Below are positions 6,395-16,446 of a stretch of DNA of 64,000 bases, one piece after another. The first letter of the stretch is position 1; each line of letters starts with the position of its first letter. The notes below the pieces were generated by a model, which had not been told where the DNA came from, searched no databases, and saw only the letters and a list, made by a program, of their open reading frames with translations. The stretch is taken from NCBI RefSeq assembly GCF_014203895.1, contig NZ_JACHJY010000003.1, positions 310,001-374,000 on the forward strand, in the 5' to 3' direction. This DNA comes from Streptomyces nymphaeiformis (GTDB lineage: Bacteria > Actinomycetota > Actinomycetes > Streptomycetales > Streptomycetaceae). The position numbers were made by a program, and so were the translations under genes.

Positions 6395-9259
6395 TCAAGG
6401 AGAGGGCTCCACGGAGCCGTCAATAGACTTTTGTGGTTCCGGAAGTTGAAGCAGGGAGGGCTCGTAAACCCGATAGTGAGTTTCGCATAGCCACACGTAC
6501 TGGCCAGTCGGCAAATAGACGCGTCGAAGCCCACGGAAGTCGCGGCTACTATCAAGCTTGAACAGCATTTCCCGAAATCGACGCAGCGCTGCCCCTTCGG
6601 CAGGTGAAAGTTGATCGTCGGCCTCTTCCGCAGCTTCTGAAATCTTCAGTGGAGCTGCAGCATCGGCGAGGGCCTTCATTAGAAGCGAGCTGTCCTTCAA
6701 GTCCTGAGCATCGAGCAGGCCTCCTAGGTTCCCCGCAATGGGAGCAAGAACGGACACAGCTTTCGCGGTGAATCGCAAATAGGGTGCAATATCGGCGACC
6801 CATTCCTTTGTCACGCCAAGGCTATAGGGTTCGCCGATTGGATGTTGGCTTCCTGGCTCCTCGCACCAAAGTTGTAGCAAATGACCCTCCTTCCAAAGCT
6901 TTCGAGCATCGTAAGCCTTCGACTCGACCCGACTTAGGGTAAAAAGCGTTGGGCAGTCCGTGACTTCGACGTTGGTGGCTTTCATGAAAAGCAACATAGC
7001 GCGTAGCACCTGGTCAATACTTGCCACTTCGCCATGCAGTAGTCGTAGACTCTCGACCATTGCAAATTCTTGTTGCAATTGCTTGGCGGCCGGGAATCCG
7101 AGAAGTAGTTGATTCACGTCATTCTCGGCCAGGCACTCGGTACAGACAAGCTCCAAGGTTCCATCTGAGCGCAATTTTTCAAGGTTTTCTATGGGAAAGG
7201 ATCCCTCACATTGACCAATATGGTCGGAGTAAGTAAGGCAGGGGACCCGGATGCGATATGCCAGCCCGGGCCAGCGGATTCTAATTAGATGCTGCAGGGT
7301 GTCCCTGAGTACCGAGAATATGAAATAGTGTGAGCCTCCCACTGCCCTGATGGAAAGGCGAGTTGGGGACAGTAGCTCAACGAGCGCTTTCGCGTCGTAC
7401 TCTGGATGGGTGAGCAAGAATCCCTGTCGCCATTGCTTTGAGCTAAACCGCCTTGTCCTCACGGTCATCCACGGAATCAGTCCGGTCGGACGGTGAGCGA
7501 AGTCGCAGTAGAGTGATAGCTCGGGACCGGAATCCGGCCACGTGAATTCCGGCTTCACGTAGGGGACCAGTTGGGCTATTAGGCTGGCATCCTCTTCGGG
7601 GATTCTGTAAGAAACGTCGAACTTCTCCATCAGTCGCAAAAAGTACGGGTGAAGCTTTTCGTCGTATCCTATCTCGCCGCCACCCCAGATTCGGGCCAGT
7701 GAAGCATGGGACAAGATGCCCTGATTCTGTCGCGTCTCGGGATCCTCGAATACACAACTGATCGCCTTTGTTAGCCATTCTGGCTGGAGAATCAGAATAT
7801 CGCGCAATTCTTGATCGTCTGGATAGTAGACTATATATCCTAGATCATTAAGAAGCGGGGCGATAGCTTCTGCTTCGAGTTCGTCAACGTTATGTCGATC
7901 GCAAATTCGGTCGAACGTTGCGCGCTTGACGTAAGGGCTGTCCGACCGCAGCAATTCTTCCTGGACGTCGAGCCACCTGCGGCTGATGCGCTCGCCCATA
8001 CGCGGCAGAGTGTGCGCCATAACTGCGAGCTTTGTCTTAAGCTCCCTGATCCCTTTGCCGCTCTTGCTGTCAATAGCTAGACTTCCGGCCAGGATATCCC
8101 CGTACTTTCTCCGAAGCTGAGAATAATCAATCTCTGGAGACCGGCCCTCATCGGCATACGTGGAGACGAGCAAAACGCGAGCATTCTCGCCGCACCTTAT
8201 CTTGATTCGCTTAAGCCAGTCTTCGACAAAGTTAGCTTCCTGACCCTCCCTTGGACGCCAGACCACAAGATAGAGTGCACCCTTACTGAAGAAGAATTGA
8301 TGTGTGATTCGATATACCTCCTGCCCGCCGAAGTCCCAAGAGCGTATAGTGACTTCCTCTCCTTCTTCCTCCTCCTTCTCTTCGGAATGCTCATCCCTGA
8401 CTTTGAATGTATGGATCTCAATGCCATGTGTTGTAGGTCGGCCCTCAACGAAAGGGTTTCCTCTCAATGCTTCGATCATGGACGTCTTTCCTATATTTCC
8501 TTCCCCGACAAGAATTAGCTTGGCTTCACGGTATGGCTCTGCATCAAGTGACCGAAGGTAGGCCAGCAAATGTGAGGTCTGGCGCTTCGCGAGAAGCTCG
8601 ATGGTCTCGTTGAAGAAATTTCCATTCAGTCGCAAAGTGATTTCGTTTGGTAGCCCTCCCAGCTCGACAGGAAGTTCAGTGAGATGATTGTTGCTTATAT
8701 CTAGGTGCCGGAGCGACCGAAGGGCGGTGATACGGCCCGGCGGTACGAAACCCGGGTTCCCACCCAGCTTCAGCTCCCTCAACTGTTGCAATTCTGCGAT
8801 ATTTTGAGGAAGGGAGCCGAGGAGGTTGTCGGAGAGGTCCAGATATTTCAGATTACTGAGCTCGCCAATAGTTGAACTGACTTCCTCCAGGCCATTTTTC
8901 GCTACAGTGAGTGTAGTCAGGCATGGAAGGTGTACTTCCGGGATTTCTAGAGATCTTATGCCGTTGCCATCCAGGGACAAGTACTCTAGTGATGCCGAGA
9001 TGTCCAAGCCATGCGGAAAGAAGCGCAATCTGTTTCTATCCAGCATTATCTTCTTGAGGTTAGGAAGCTGATCTATTGGAGCTCCATTTAGGTCCTCAAG
9101 ACGGTTATTGGTAAGATCTAGGGTGTGCACGCCAGAGAGATTCCCTCTATCCCAAGTCTCATCTGGAATGCGCGTTAGGCCAAGTCCTGACAAAGCGAGG
9201 GTCCCTGTGTCTCTCGCTTGCTCGACGGCATACTTAATAGGATCCTGCTCGGCTGTCAT
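6395..9259 (-). CDS. Bacterial Roco protein (LRR-Roc-COR GTPase)
   Basis: A 954-residue protein. Residues ~20-235 are leucine-rich repeats of about 23 residues (LKYLDLSDNLLGSLPQNIAE, LRHLDISNNHLTELPVELGG). A Ras-like Roc GTPase follows: P-loop VGEGNIGKTSM, G3 WDFGGQEVYR, G4-like STYADEG. A COR-like region comes after (LLNDLGYIVYYPDDQELRDI, LILQPEWLTKAISCVFED) and a ~300-residue C-terminal part I cannot assign. Roco proteins are multidomain GTPase switches; bacterial roles are poorly known and some associate with conflict loci. ATG 9259 has GGAAG nine bases upstream (alternative ATG 9286). Base composition is unlike the neighbours: line 7801-7860 is 43% GC by count, and rare AT-ending codons are frequent. 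This points to acquisition from another lineage. The stop lies only ten bases from the IS5 element; slight C-terminal loss cannot be excluded. Confidence 0.88.
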   Translation of the reverse strand: MTAEQDPIKYAVEQARDTGTLALSGLGLTRIPDETWDRGNLSGVHTLDLTNNRLEDLNGAPIDQLPNLKKIMLDRNRLRFFPHGLDISASLEYLSLDGNGIRSLEIPEVHLPCLTTLTVAKNGLEEVSSTIGELSNLKYLDLSDNLLGSLPQNIAELQQLRELKLGGNPGFVPPGRITALRSLRHLDISNNHLTELPVELGGLPNEITLRLNGNFFNETIELLAKRQTSHLLAYLRSLDAEPYREAKLILVGEGNIGKTSMIEALRGNPFVEGRPTTHGIEIHTFKVRDEHSEEKEEEEGEEVTIRSWDFGGQEVYRITHQFFFSKGALYLVVWRPREGQEANFVEDWLKRIKIRCGENARVLLVSTYADEGRSPEIDYSQLRRKYGDILAGSLAIDSKSGKGIRELKTKLAVMAHTLPRMGERISRRWLDVQEELLRSDSPYVKRATFDRICDRHNVDELEAEAIAPLLNDLGYIVYYPDDQELRDILILQPEWLTKAISCVFEDPETRQNQGILSHASLARIWGGGEIGYDEKLHPYFLRLMEKFDVSYRIPEEDASLIAQLVPYVKPEFTWPDSGPELSLYCDFAHRPTGLIPWMTVRTRRFSSKQWRQGFLLTHPEYDAKALVELLSPTRLSIRAVGGSHYFIFSVLRDTLQHLIRIRWPGLAYRIRVPCLTYSDHIGQCEGSFPIENLEKLRSDGTLELVCTECLAENDVNQLLLGFPAAKQLQQEFAMVESLRLLHGEVASIDQVLRAMLLFMKATNVEVTDCPTLFTLSRVESKAYDARKLWKEGHLLQLWCEEPGSQHPIGEPYSLGVTKEWVADIAPYLRFTAKAVSVLAPIAGNLGGLLDAQDLKDSSLLMKALADAAAPLKISEAAEEADDQLSPAEGAALRRFREMLFKLDSSRDFRGLRRVYLPTGQYVWLCETHYRVYEPSLLQLPEPQKSIDGSVEPSP

Positions 9260-9498
9260 GTCTAGTGACTTCCGTTCGAACAGCATCGACGGGGTTCGGT
9301 GATTCCAAATGGGCTGGCATCGGCAGCATGCGCCCTTCTCCCATGATGCTCTCCGGAGCCGATCGTTGCATCTCAACCAATTTGTTTAATCGGCCACAAC
9401 AGCCAGCAGAGTCATGAGACCTGCGGAGCCGCACCCGCCTGCACTGTCTCCCGGTTGCTCGAGTACCGAGATGGAATGAGCCTTCTCCAACCTCATGC

Positions 9499-9887
9499 TG
9501 ACGCGTGATGGAGGACGAGTACTGCCTGGACGATCGCGGTGATGCGGTCGGTGCCGCAGCGGAGCTTCCGTAGGAGTCGCCAGCTCTTCAGGACCGCCAT
9601 AGCCTGCTCGACCAGGCAGCGGATCTTGGCATCTTGGCGTGACTGCTGTTGTGCCGGCGCTTCCACCGCTTGAGCCGACGGCCTCGGAACGGGACGCGGA
9701 CGGGTGGCCGGCTCCCTGGTGCGCCCTGTCCGCCCAGCACTTCAGCTCGGCCGCGGCGAGCGCGTCGATGATCCCGTGGGTCCGTGCCGCGGTCAGGTCG
9801 TGGACGGACCCGCCAGACATCGCTTGTACCGCTTCTGACCTTGCCGTTCGCGTCGTAGCGCTTCGTGCGCAGCCAGATGTTCTCCAA
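9499..9887 (-). pseudogene. 3' fragment of an IS5-family transposase with two frameshifts
   Basis: Three minus-strand frames in turn spell the C-terminal half of an IS5-type transposase: SVHDLTAARTHGIIDALAAA and ELKCWADRAHQGAG, then VRVPFRGRRLKRWKRRHNSS, then VEQAMAVLKSWRLLRKLRC with TDRITAIVQAVLVLHHAS. The N-terminal half and element ends are missing. The rest of the stretch from 9260 to 10160 shows no gene; it does contain GGTGCTGAC three times between about 9980 and 10060, of unknown meaning. Confidence 0.75.
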
Positions 9888-10160
9888 ATGGGAGGGCGCC
9901 GCTTACCACGCGACGCCCTCCTGCGCAAACATGCAGGTCACAGGCTCGGTTCGCGCGAGACAAATCGAGCGCGAACGCGCTGGTGCTGACCTGGTGCTGA
10001 CTTCCGCTGGCGTCCGTTCCGGTCCGTTCGGGTGCGTCGTGCTGGATCGGTGCTGACCTCACGCACCTTGCCGCCCGACAGGTGTCCGCTCACTTGGTGC
10101 GGCCGTCATTCCTCATTACCGTCCTCGCGAGCAGCCGAAGCAAGCATAGGGGAATCGTTT

Positions 10161-10340
10161 ATGCCTGAGCCGATGTGGGACGTCAAGGCGCTTGCCGCCT
10201 ATCTCGGGAAGCCAGCTTCTTGGGTGTACGACAACCACCTCAAGGAAGAGCTGCCGAGCTTTCGCGTAGGCCAACAGCTTCGATTCTCTCCGGCCGAGGT
10301 TCGGCAATGGCTGGAAGAGCGATGCCGACTGGTCGCATGA
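10161..10340 (+). CDS. Small HTH_17 excisionase-like DNA-binding protein
   Basis: A 59-residue protein with the MerR-like excisionase fold: MWDVKALAAYLGKPASWVYD as HTH, ELPSFRVGQQLRFSPAEVRQ as wing, ending in WLEERCRLVA. The ATG follows AGGGGA (10148-10153) by seven bases. No integrase adjoins it, so it may be left over from another element or act as a local regulator. It converges with the pPIWI_RE operon, and a strong hairpin separates them. Confidence 0.75.
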   Translation: MPEPMWDVKALAAYLGKPASWVYDNHLKEELPSFRVGQQLRFSPAEVRQWLEERCRLVA

Positions 10341-10342
10341 AC

Positions 10343-10394
10343 AGCAGGCTCAAGCGACGTTGCCTGGCTTCGGGCAATATCGCTTGAGCCTGCT
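10343..10394. terminator. Long hairpin terminator between the HTH gene and the pPIWI_RE operon
   Basis: Bases 10343-10356 (AGCAGGCTCAAGCG) pair perfectly with 10381-10394, and an inner GTTGCC/GGCAAT stem extends the structure. It lies between convergent stop codons at 10340 and 10439. Confidence 0.85.
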
Positions 10395-10438
10395 ACGCGA
10401 CCTGCATGAAGCGCCTGGACAATGCGCTCCTGAAGCGA

Positions 10439-13102
10439 TCAGGAGACGTCGTCTCCTGGCTGCTCCGCCTCTGCCTCGAAGCTGGGACCGCGATACTCCG
10501 GATGGTTTCGATCAACGGCTCCCGCCACATGAAGCGGTACGGGATGGCGGGTGCGCGCATCCCAAGCAAGCGACTGATGGCACAGTGCCGCAGCCAATGC
10601 GGCCAGGTCCTTCGCCTGGTACTCCCCCGGCTGCGGGACAGTGATCTGAGTCGCGGTGAAACTGTGCCAGTCTTTGCGCAGCAGCTTTTCCTTCAGGTTT
10701 TCCGGAATCGTGAAGCGGGTGCACGTACTGCCATTGATACCCGTTTGCCCGAAGCCGTCGTAGCTGCGTGACTTCTGTGCGAAGTACCAACTGGTCAGCC
10801 CGGTGGAGGTCGTCCGTTCGTGCAGCCAGTCGTCAGGGGCTTGTGGCCGCGCCGGGTCGCGTCGCCCCCTGGCGTCGGCTCGATCGACCGGCGTGGGAAC
10901 TTCGCCATACGACGTGTTGATGCTCACCACGGCCACCGAGCGCCCGTTGTCGTCGAGACCCTCGCTCGGGAGCGTCGCTTCGCCGAAGCGGGCGTGCTGC
11001 AGCCCTGGCCAGATGGTTCGGCACGCTTCCGTGTCCACAAAGATGACGAGCGACGTCTGCCCGGGCAGGATCCGCAGCGCGGCCTTGATGTGCTCGCGGA
11101 CCAGTGCGGCTCCTTCCTTGTGGCGTGCGTGCTGATCCACGCCGATCGAGCCGGCGCCGAAGGCTGCCTCTCCTTGGGGAAGGGGTAGCCAGGCGTGATG
11201 ACGGCGGCTGTACATCTCCAGTCGCCAGGGCTGGCTGGGGTCCGGATCGGTGTGGAGGGCTGTGAGGACTTCCACCATCTGTGTCTTGTCAGCAGAGCCG
11301 ATCTTCGCGCTGATCCGCTGCTGACGCAGGTGCACGCCCACAAGGATGGTGGGACGGTCCAGTGAGACGCCCTCGGCAAGTCGTCCGTCGACCGCTCCCA
11401 TGCGAAACATCAGGTCACGCAGTCCGTTGATCGCCGGGTAGTCCAGGCGTGGCCTGCTCTGCTTCGGCTTCTTCGGCGTCTCGCCTTCCGCAGGTTCTGG
11501 GGCACCGTCAACGCCCAGGGGCTGATCAGCGTCGGCCGCCAGCTCCGGGGTCGGAGCTTCCTCATCCTCCGGCTTGGGCGGCTTCGGCCGCGGACGTTGG
11601 GCGATGAATTGGGAGACCATTCCCCGGCGGTGGAAGTGCCTGCGGAGGTCGCGCTTCGGGTCGTAGACGTCGGCTTGCTGCCCCTTTCGAGAGGCGCGTC
11701 TCTTGGGATTCCAGATCGTCTCGACCCAGACGCCGGTGAGCGCAGTACTTACAAGGGGTGTAAGAAAGGCAAGTTCACGGTCCCAGTCGACCGGCGTCTG
11801 GGACACCAGAGCGGGCATCCGATGGAGTCGAACGCACAGCCTCTTGGTGAGCTGGTAGTCGTGGTTGTCTTCCCAGCCCGCAGTCTCTTCTGGTTCCTCA
11901 AGGTACGGGGTGAGCGCGGTGATCATACGTTCACGTGTGTACTCATCGTCGTAAAGAGCAAGGATCCGCACGTGATCCTGCTCTGCACCGCTGAGGGCGT
12001 GATCGAGATCCTCTCGTACGACCGGTCCCGTCACGTGCCGGATGACTTCGACGTCTGTCCGCTCATACGTGACCTGCTCGATCTTCAGCTCCTTCGCCGC
12101 CTCCTTCACATAGTTGGCGAGGTAGAGGTTGAACCGAGTGCCTGTGCCTTTGCCCAGCGGATGCTCAGTGGGCCCGGGTACCAGGGCGCGCGCTGCGCCG
12201 CTCATCTTCTCCAGGGTCTCGTTGGTACCGAGCTCGATCGCCTCCAGGTTGCAGGCCGCGACGACCTGGGCGGTGAAGTTGCGTGCGTACGGTTCCCAGC
12301 TCTCGCCGCTACGGCGGTGGCCTACGGGCAGGCGGAGCACGATGTTCTCCTTGCCGCGCTCGACGAACGCGGTGCGGGTGCCGGCCCAGTGCGTGGCCAG
12401 TCTGCTGAAGGTCGGCAGAACATGGATGCCGATTCTCGGTTCGCCGGGCAGGGTGATGACACGGAAGTCGAGTTTGTGCATTCCGTAGCCGGTCCTCGCC
12501 GGTCGTTCTGTCTTGCCTTTCAGAACGTGGTCCCAGGCGAGCAGGCTGCCTCTGGTGTCCATGAGCCATTCGAGGCGCTTTCCTGCGTCAGCCGTGCCGG
12601 CAGGCAGGTGGAGCGGCGTTTCGCATAGGGCGGCTGCGAAGTTCCATGCGGCGACTCGGTAGAACCACTGTGGTGCGCGCGGCCGGCCAGAGTCCGCGTT
12701 CTCGATGAAGTCAAGCAGCTTGGGCTTCACCATCTCGCTCTGCGCCAGGAGCGGGGCGAGGGTGTCGTCGTCCGCGCCGCCTCGAATGAGCCGCTCCCAA
12801 CTACGAACGGCCCGAGTCAGCAGACGCGGCGCGATGGGCTTGGTGGTTGCGAGGACTGCGGGGACAACTTCATCGTCCTCGGGTGGGGTGATGGTGTCCG
12901 GCATGATCACGACAGGCTGACTGGTCACAGCGGACAGTGCTGTGGCGAGTCCTGCGTAGGCGGGCCGGACCGGCCTGGAGGTGTCGTTGTCACGATAGCG
13001 AGGCAATTGGTTCCATGCCTCAGCGAAGTCTTCTGTCAGCCGGTAGAGCACCACCCGGCCCAGACGCTTGGGTTCGAGAAGGTAAGCGAGGGACGTCAGC
13101 AT
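10439..13102 (-). CDS. pPIWI_RE-family prokaryotic PIWI/Argonaute-like protein
   Basis: An 887-residue protein with the layout of the pPIWI_RE family described by Burroughs, Iyer and Aravind: an N-terminal X domain (former DUF3962, about residues 1-330), a MID-like region, and a C-terminal RNase H-fold PIWI domain (former DUF3893) from about residue 560. Visible family features include RPTILVGVHLRQQRISAKI, SLVIFVDTEACRTIWPGLQH and the terminal CHQSLAWDARTRHPVPLH. An acidic, proline-rich linker (about 505-555) joins the halves. Its ATG overlaps the stop of the helicase gene by seven bases (ATGCTGA), so it is the third gene of a coupled operon with a helicase and a nuclease-like protein. The family is predicted to use a nucleic-acid guide or R-loop against invading DNA. 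I cannot identify the active-site acids with certainty. Confidence 0.82.
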   Translation of the reverse strand: MLTSLAYLLEPKRLGRVVLYRLTEDFAEAWNQLPRYRDNDTSRPVRPAYAGLATALSAVTSQPVVIMPDTITPPEDDEVVPAVLATTKPIAPRLLTRAVRSWERLIRGGADDDTLAPLLAQSEMVKPKLLDFIENADSGRPRAPQWFYRVAAWNFAAALCETPLHLPAGTADAGKRLEWLMDTRGSLLAWDHVLKGKTERPARTGYGMHKLDFRVITLPGEPRIGIHVLPTFSRLATHWAGTRTAFVERGKENIVLRLPVGHRRSGESWEPYARNFTAQVVAACNLEAIELGTNETLEKMSGAARALVPGPTEHPLGKGTGTRFNLYLANYVKEAAKELKIEQVTYERTDVEVIRHVTGPVVREDLDHALSGAEQDHVRILALYDDEYTRERMITALTPYLEEPEETAGWEDNHDYQLTKRLCVRLHRMPALVSQTPVDWDRELAFLTPLVSTALTGVWVETIWNPKRRASRKGQQADVYDPKRDLRRHFHRRGMVSQFIAQRPRPKPPKPEDEEAPTPELAADADQPLGVDGAPEPAEGETPKKPKQSRPRLDYPAINGLRDLMFRMGAVDGRLAEGVSLDRPTILVGVHLRQQRISAKIGSADKTQMVEVLTALHTDPDPSQPWRLEMYSRRHHAWLPLPQGEAAFGAGSIGVDQHARHKEGAALVREHIKAALRILPGQTSLVIFVDTEACRTIWPGLQHARFGEATLPSEGLDDNGRSVAVVSINTSYGEVPTPVDRADARGRRDPARPQAPDDWLHERTTSTGLTSWYFAQKSRSYDGFGQTGINGSTCTRFTIPENLKEKLLRKDWHSFTATQITVPQPGEYQAKDLAALAAALCHQSLAWDARTRHPVPLHVAGAVDRNHPEYRGPSFEAEAEQPGDDVS

Positions 13103-16100
13103 GCGGTGTCCAATGAGTCACGGGTGACGTTGTGGTTGTCGGCGAAGGTGAAGAAGGCCCTGAGCGCCTCGCCATTCGTGGTGAGCAGGGTGTCGAGTTC
13201 ACCGGAGCGGGCCCAGTCGGTGCGGAGTTGCCGGATGAGGCTCGGCAGGTCGGAGTTGCCCTTGGGGTCAAGGAACGCGTAGTCGACGAGCCGGATCCGG
13301 CCTGGTGTGCCGCCACGGCGTGCACGGCCGACCAGCTGGATGATGGAGGCGATGAGCTCGGCGGCGATGGCCTTCTTGGCGCGGCGCGGCAGGGCGCTGA
13401 AGTAGCGCTGGCTACTCAGCAGCTGGTCGAAGTACTGGCCGGAAACCTTCTTGGACCGCGCAAGCTCGAGCCATGGCTTGTCGTCGACTCGATGGTCGTC
13501 GAGGGCCCTGGCACCCACGTGGGCGAGCAGTTCGTCGGGGTCGTCGACGATCGACATGGGGCGTACGGCGAGCCAGATGGAGCCGATCCGGGACCGGCGC
13601 TCACCGGGCGTGAGGATGTTGAGGCTGCGTTCAGCACGCTTGAGCGGGGCAATGAGGATGCGGGCGTGCTCTCGGGCACCGAAGTCCTCCAACTGGTCCC
13701 CCGGGATCTCGATCCAGGGCTGATCTTCAGGGTCCAGCTCGGCTGCAGTGTCGGCATCCGCATCGGGCCTCACCGCTACGGCGATCAGGCCGGGTGGCGC
13801 GCCGGCGAGGCGCATGCCTTCGGCCAGATCTCGACAGCTCTCGTAGGAGGTAGTGGCGAGGAGGATCGCGTCCTGAACACCAGGAATATCTTGTGTAGCA
13901 AGCGCTTCAAGCTCGCGTGAGAGCTCGCTCCACAGTTTCATGCCCAGCTGCTTCGTGGCCTCCCGCCGCTTCTTGCCTGAAAGCCCGGAGATCCGGATCA
14001 GTTCCCCTTCCAGATCTGGAATGGGGCGGGCGTCGATGATCACCGACGATCCCTCGTCCGGCACGATGAGCTGGGGGCGGACGTGGATGTGGTGCCGGTG
14101 TGCGCCGGGCATGAAAGCTGTCGCGGACAGTCCGAGGACAACCCTGGGATGCCCCGAATGCGCGAGCGCGTTGATCAGTCCCAGTGAGGTGATGTAGCGG
14201 TGCGGATCACCGCCGAATGCCGCAGCACTGAGCTTGGTCTCGTGCAGGGACTTGGGGTTGTGGTCCTCGGTGAAGGCGAACACGAGTCGCCCGAGCGGGC
14301 CGTGTGGGATCGCCCTCCACTTCTCGTAGCCGCCAAGGGCTTGGGCGATCTCCTCTGCCGCCGGGACGCCGGCGAGTTTCAGTTGCGGGGCGTCGTGAAC
14401 GAAGCTGTACAGCATCTCCCTCAGCGGCACCAGGAACATCCTGCGTGCCAGCCGATCGATCACCGCCGCTCGTGCCTTCGCCGCAGGAATCCAGGCAGCC
14501 AGCATCTCGAACAGCTCGCCGCGGGCATGCTCCAAGATGCCGGCGGCGTCCACGGGAGCGGTGATCGAGCGCACCAACCGTGCGAACTCGCGGACGTGAG
14601 AGGGAAGAAGGTACGTCGCGACCTTCCTGTCGTACACAGCTTCCAGCAATACGGCCGCTGCCGATGCCTCCCGCGATTCAGGATCGATGGACACTGTGGC
14701 CTCATCGCCCGAGAGGAACGCGGCAAGGTGTCTGGCCAACCATCCGTCCCACCGCTGGGGAACGATCCACCGACGGCCGCCTCGCCTCTTACGGGGCTTC
14801 TGCTGTGGATCGTCCGGCAGCTGATCGCTCAAGGTGAGATCGCCTCGCGCCAAATGCATGGTGTAGGTCTCAGCCAGGCGCCTGCACTCCGATACGTTGG
14901 AGCGTGTCCGCTCTTCCAAGGCCCCCGGCAGCCGGCCAAAGGCGCTGACAAGCTGACTATCCACCTCCAGCAAGGGGCGATCGTGTCCCCGGTCGCCCCA
15001 CGCCAGCGGCAACCCACGTCCTGAGCGGTCCATCACCGTCGACTGGAAAGCATCGAGTTCATCGATGAGGACGACCTGGGCGCGGGTCATGAGGAACTTC
15101 TCCACGCTGACCTTCTCGTCCACCGTCCCGTCGTCCGCTTCCAACGGGATGTGCATGCGCCCCTCGTAAAGGTTGGCGTGCGTGGTCACGATGACTCGCG
15201 CCGCAGCCGCCTGCCGCGCCAGCCGGAATTTGCCGCAGCCCTGCCGGAAGGGGCAGACCTTCGGGGCCGGCATGCTCCGGTAAGGTTCTCCGCGCTCTGG
15301 GCGCACGGGGGTCAGCTTCGTACAGGGCTCTCCGCCCGGCACCCACGTGTCCACAGCTTCATCCACGGATGCGCACGCGGGCAGCTGGCAGGAGTACCCG
15401 ATCCGGGCGAATACCCAGTCGACGTAGTCAGGATCATGCGAGCCCTTGACCGCTCTGTCCACTTCCCGCATCAAGCTGTTAGGGGACATCAGCGGGACGA
15501 CCACCGTCGAGGCTTCCGCTCCCAGGCGTTCTCGGACACCCCATTCCTCGAGATCTCGCTCGATTGCGTGGGCGAGCTTCAGGGCATTCGCGTTGGTGTC
15601 GACGACCAGGGCAACGGTGTTCCCCTCTTGTACCGCCCAGGTGGCATAGCTTCGGAGCAAGACGCTCTTCCCGGAGCCAGTGGGAGCACTTAGCACCTGT
15701 GTCGGACCCGCCTGCAGTCTCAGAACGTCCTCGACCGCCTCCCCCCGCCCGGTCCGCATCTTCCTGAAGAAGGGCTCAAGGGTCTCGGCCCGGAAGGCTT
15801 TCCCCGTCCCTTGATCGAGCTGTGCGTTCAGCTGAAGGAAACCCGGGATCTTGAGTTCCACCTCCGGAAGCTCCGGGGCCGTGCGCAGCCGTGCCGGCTG
15901 CGCACGGCGCGGTGGCGCCTGGTGCTCCTCGAAGGTGTAGTAGGCGAGTACAGGTGCGCTCTGTCGGCCTGCCATCGGTACGCGCAGCGTGTGTGTGTAC
16001 TCCCCCGGCTTCGCGATCGAGCTGGACACCAGCTGAGCTGCCCGGATGTCATCCATCTCCGACAGCAGCTGGTCAGCACAGGCACGGGGGTCGAGGCCAT

Positions 16101-16446
16101 GGTGCGCGACCACTTGCTCCTGGCCGTCGAGCAGCCGGAAGCCTGGAACGCGCCGCTCGAAGAAGTTGATGTTGGCGTAGTCGCGGAACGCTGTGTCGTT
16201 CGCCAGCGGATTCGCCCTGTGAGCGATCAGGCGACTCAGGCGGCGTTGATCGTCCAGCGGGAGCGACGCGAAGGATGCCCAGGTGTCGTACTTACCCGTG
16301 AGCACGTATTGGGCGGCAGTCAGCGTGGTGCCCGACCTGCCGTCGGGGAAGTACGCCTGCGCACAGGCACAGGCACAGGCGATGAGGCGCGACAGGAGTT
16401 GGGACTGACGCCGCCCAAGACCATCACGTTCGCGAGCGTCGATCAC
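13096..16446 (-). CDS. DinG/XPD-like superfamily 2 helicase of the pPIWI_RE island
   Basis: A 1,116-residue helicase. Walker A is QVLSAPTGSGKSVLL, Walker B VVLIDELDAFQ, motif III VVLGLSATAFM, and motif VI SIIQLVGRARRGGTPGR. Between Walker A and B lie cysteines in YSCQLPACASVDEA, GGEPCTKLT and VCPFRQGCGKF, placed as in the iron-sulfur domain of DinG/XPD helicases. An N-terminal region of about 200 residues precedes the helicase core. The GTG at 16446 overlaps the upstream stop as GTGA, arguing for coupled translation; the frame is open further upstream but only inside the previous gene. Its role in the three-gene island is presumably unwinding target DNA for the PIWI and nuclease components. 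Helicase call firm, Fe-S cluster inferred from cysteine position. Confidence 0.85.
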   Translation of the reverse strand: MIDARERDGLGRRQSQLLSRLIACACACAQAYFPDGRSGTTLTAAQYVLTGKYDTWASFASLPLDDQRRLSRLIAHRANPLANDTAFRDYANINFFERRVPGFRLLDGQEQVVAHHGLDPRACADQLLSEMDDIRAAQLVSSSIAKPGEYTHTLRVPMAGRQSAPVLAYYTFEEHQAPPRRAQPARLRTAPELPEVELKIPGFLQLNAQLDQGTGKAFRAETLEPFFRKMRTGRGEAVEDVLRLQAGPTQVLSAPTGSGKSVLLRSYATWAVQEGNTVALVVDTNANALKLAHAIERDLEEWGVRERLGAEASTVVVPLMSPNSLMREVDRAVKGSHDPDYVDWVFARIGYSCQLPACASVDEAVDTWVPGGEPCTKLTPVRPERGEPYRSMPAPKVCPFRQGCGKFRLARQAAAARVIVTTHANLYEGRMHIPLEADDGTVDEKVSVEKFLMTRAQVVLIDELDAFQSTVMDRSGRGLPLAWGDRGHDRPLLEVDSQLVSAFGRLPGALEERTRSNVSECRRLAETYTMHLARGDLTLSDQLPDDPQQKPRKRRGGRRWIVPQRWDGWLARHLAAFLSGDEATVSIDPESREASAAAVLLEAVYDRKVATYLLPSHVREFARLVRSITAPVDAAGILEHARGELFEMLAAWIPAAKARAAVIDRLARRMFLVPLREMLYSFVHDAPQLKLAGVPAAEEIAQALGGYEKWRAIPHGPLGRLVFAFTEDHNPKSLHETKLSAAAFGGDPHRYITSLGLINALAHSGHPRVVLGLSATAFMPGAHRHHIHVRPQLIVPDEGSSVIIDARPIPDLEGELIRISGLSGKKRREATKQLGMKLWSELSRELEALATQDIPGVQDAILLATTSYESCRDLAEGMRLAGAPPGLIAVAVRPDADADTAAELDPEDQPWIEIPGDQLEDFGAREHARILIAPLKRAERSLNILTPGERRSRIGSIWLAVRPMSIVDDPDELLAHVGARALDDHRVDDKPWLELARSKKVSGQYFDQLLSSQRYFSALPRRAKKAIAAELIASIIQLVGRARRGGTPGRIRLVDYAFLDPKGNSDLPSLIRQLRTDWARSGELDTLLTTNGEALRAFFTFADNHNVTRDSLDTAC

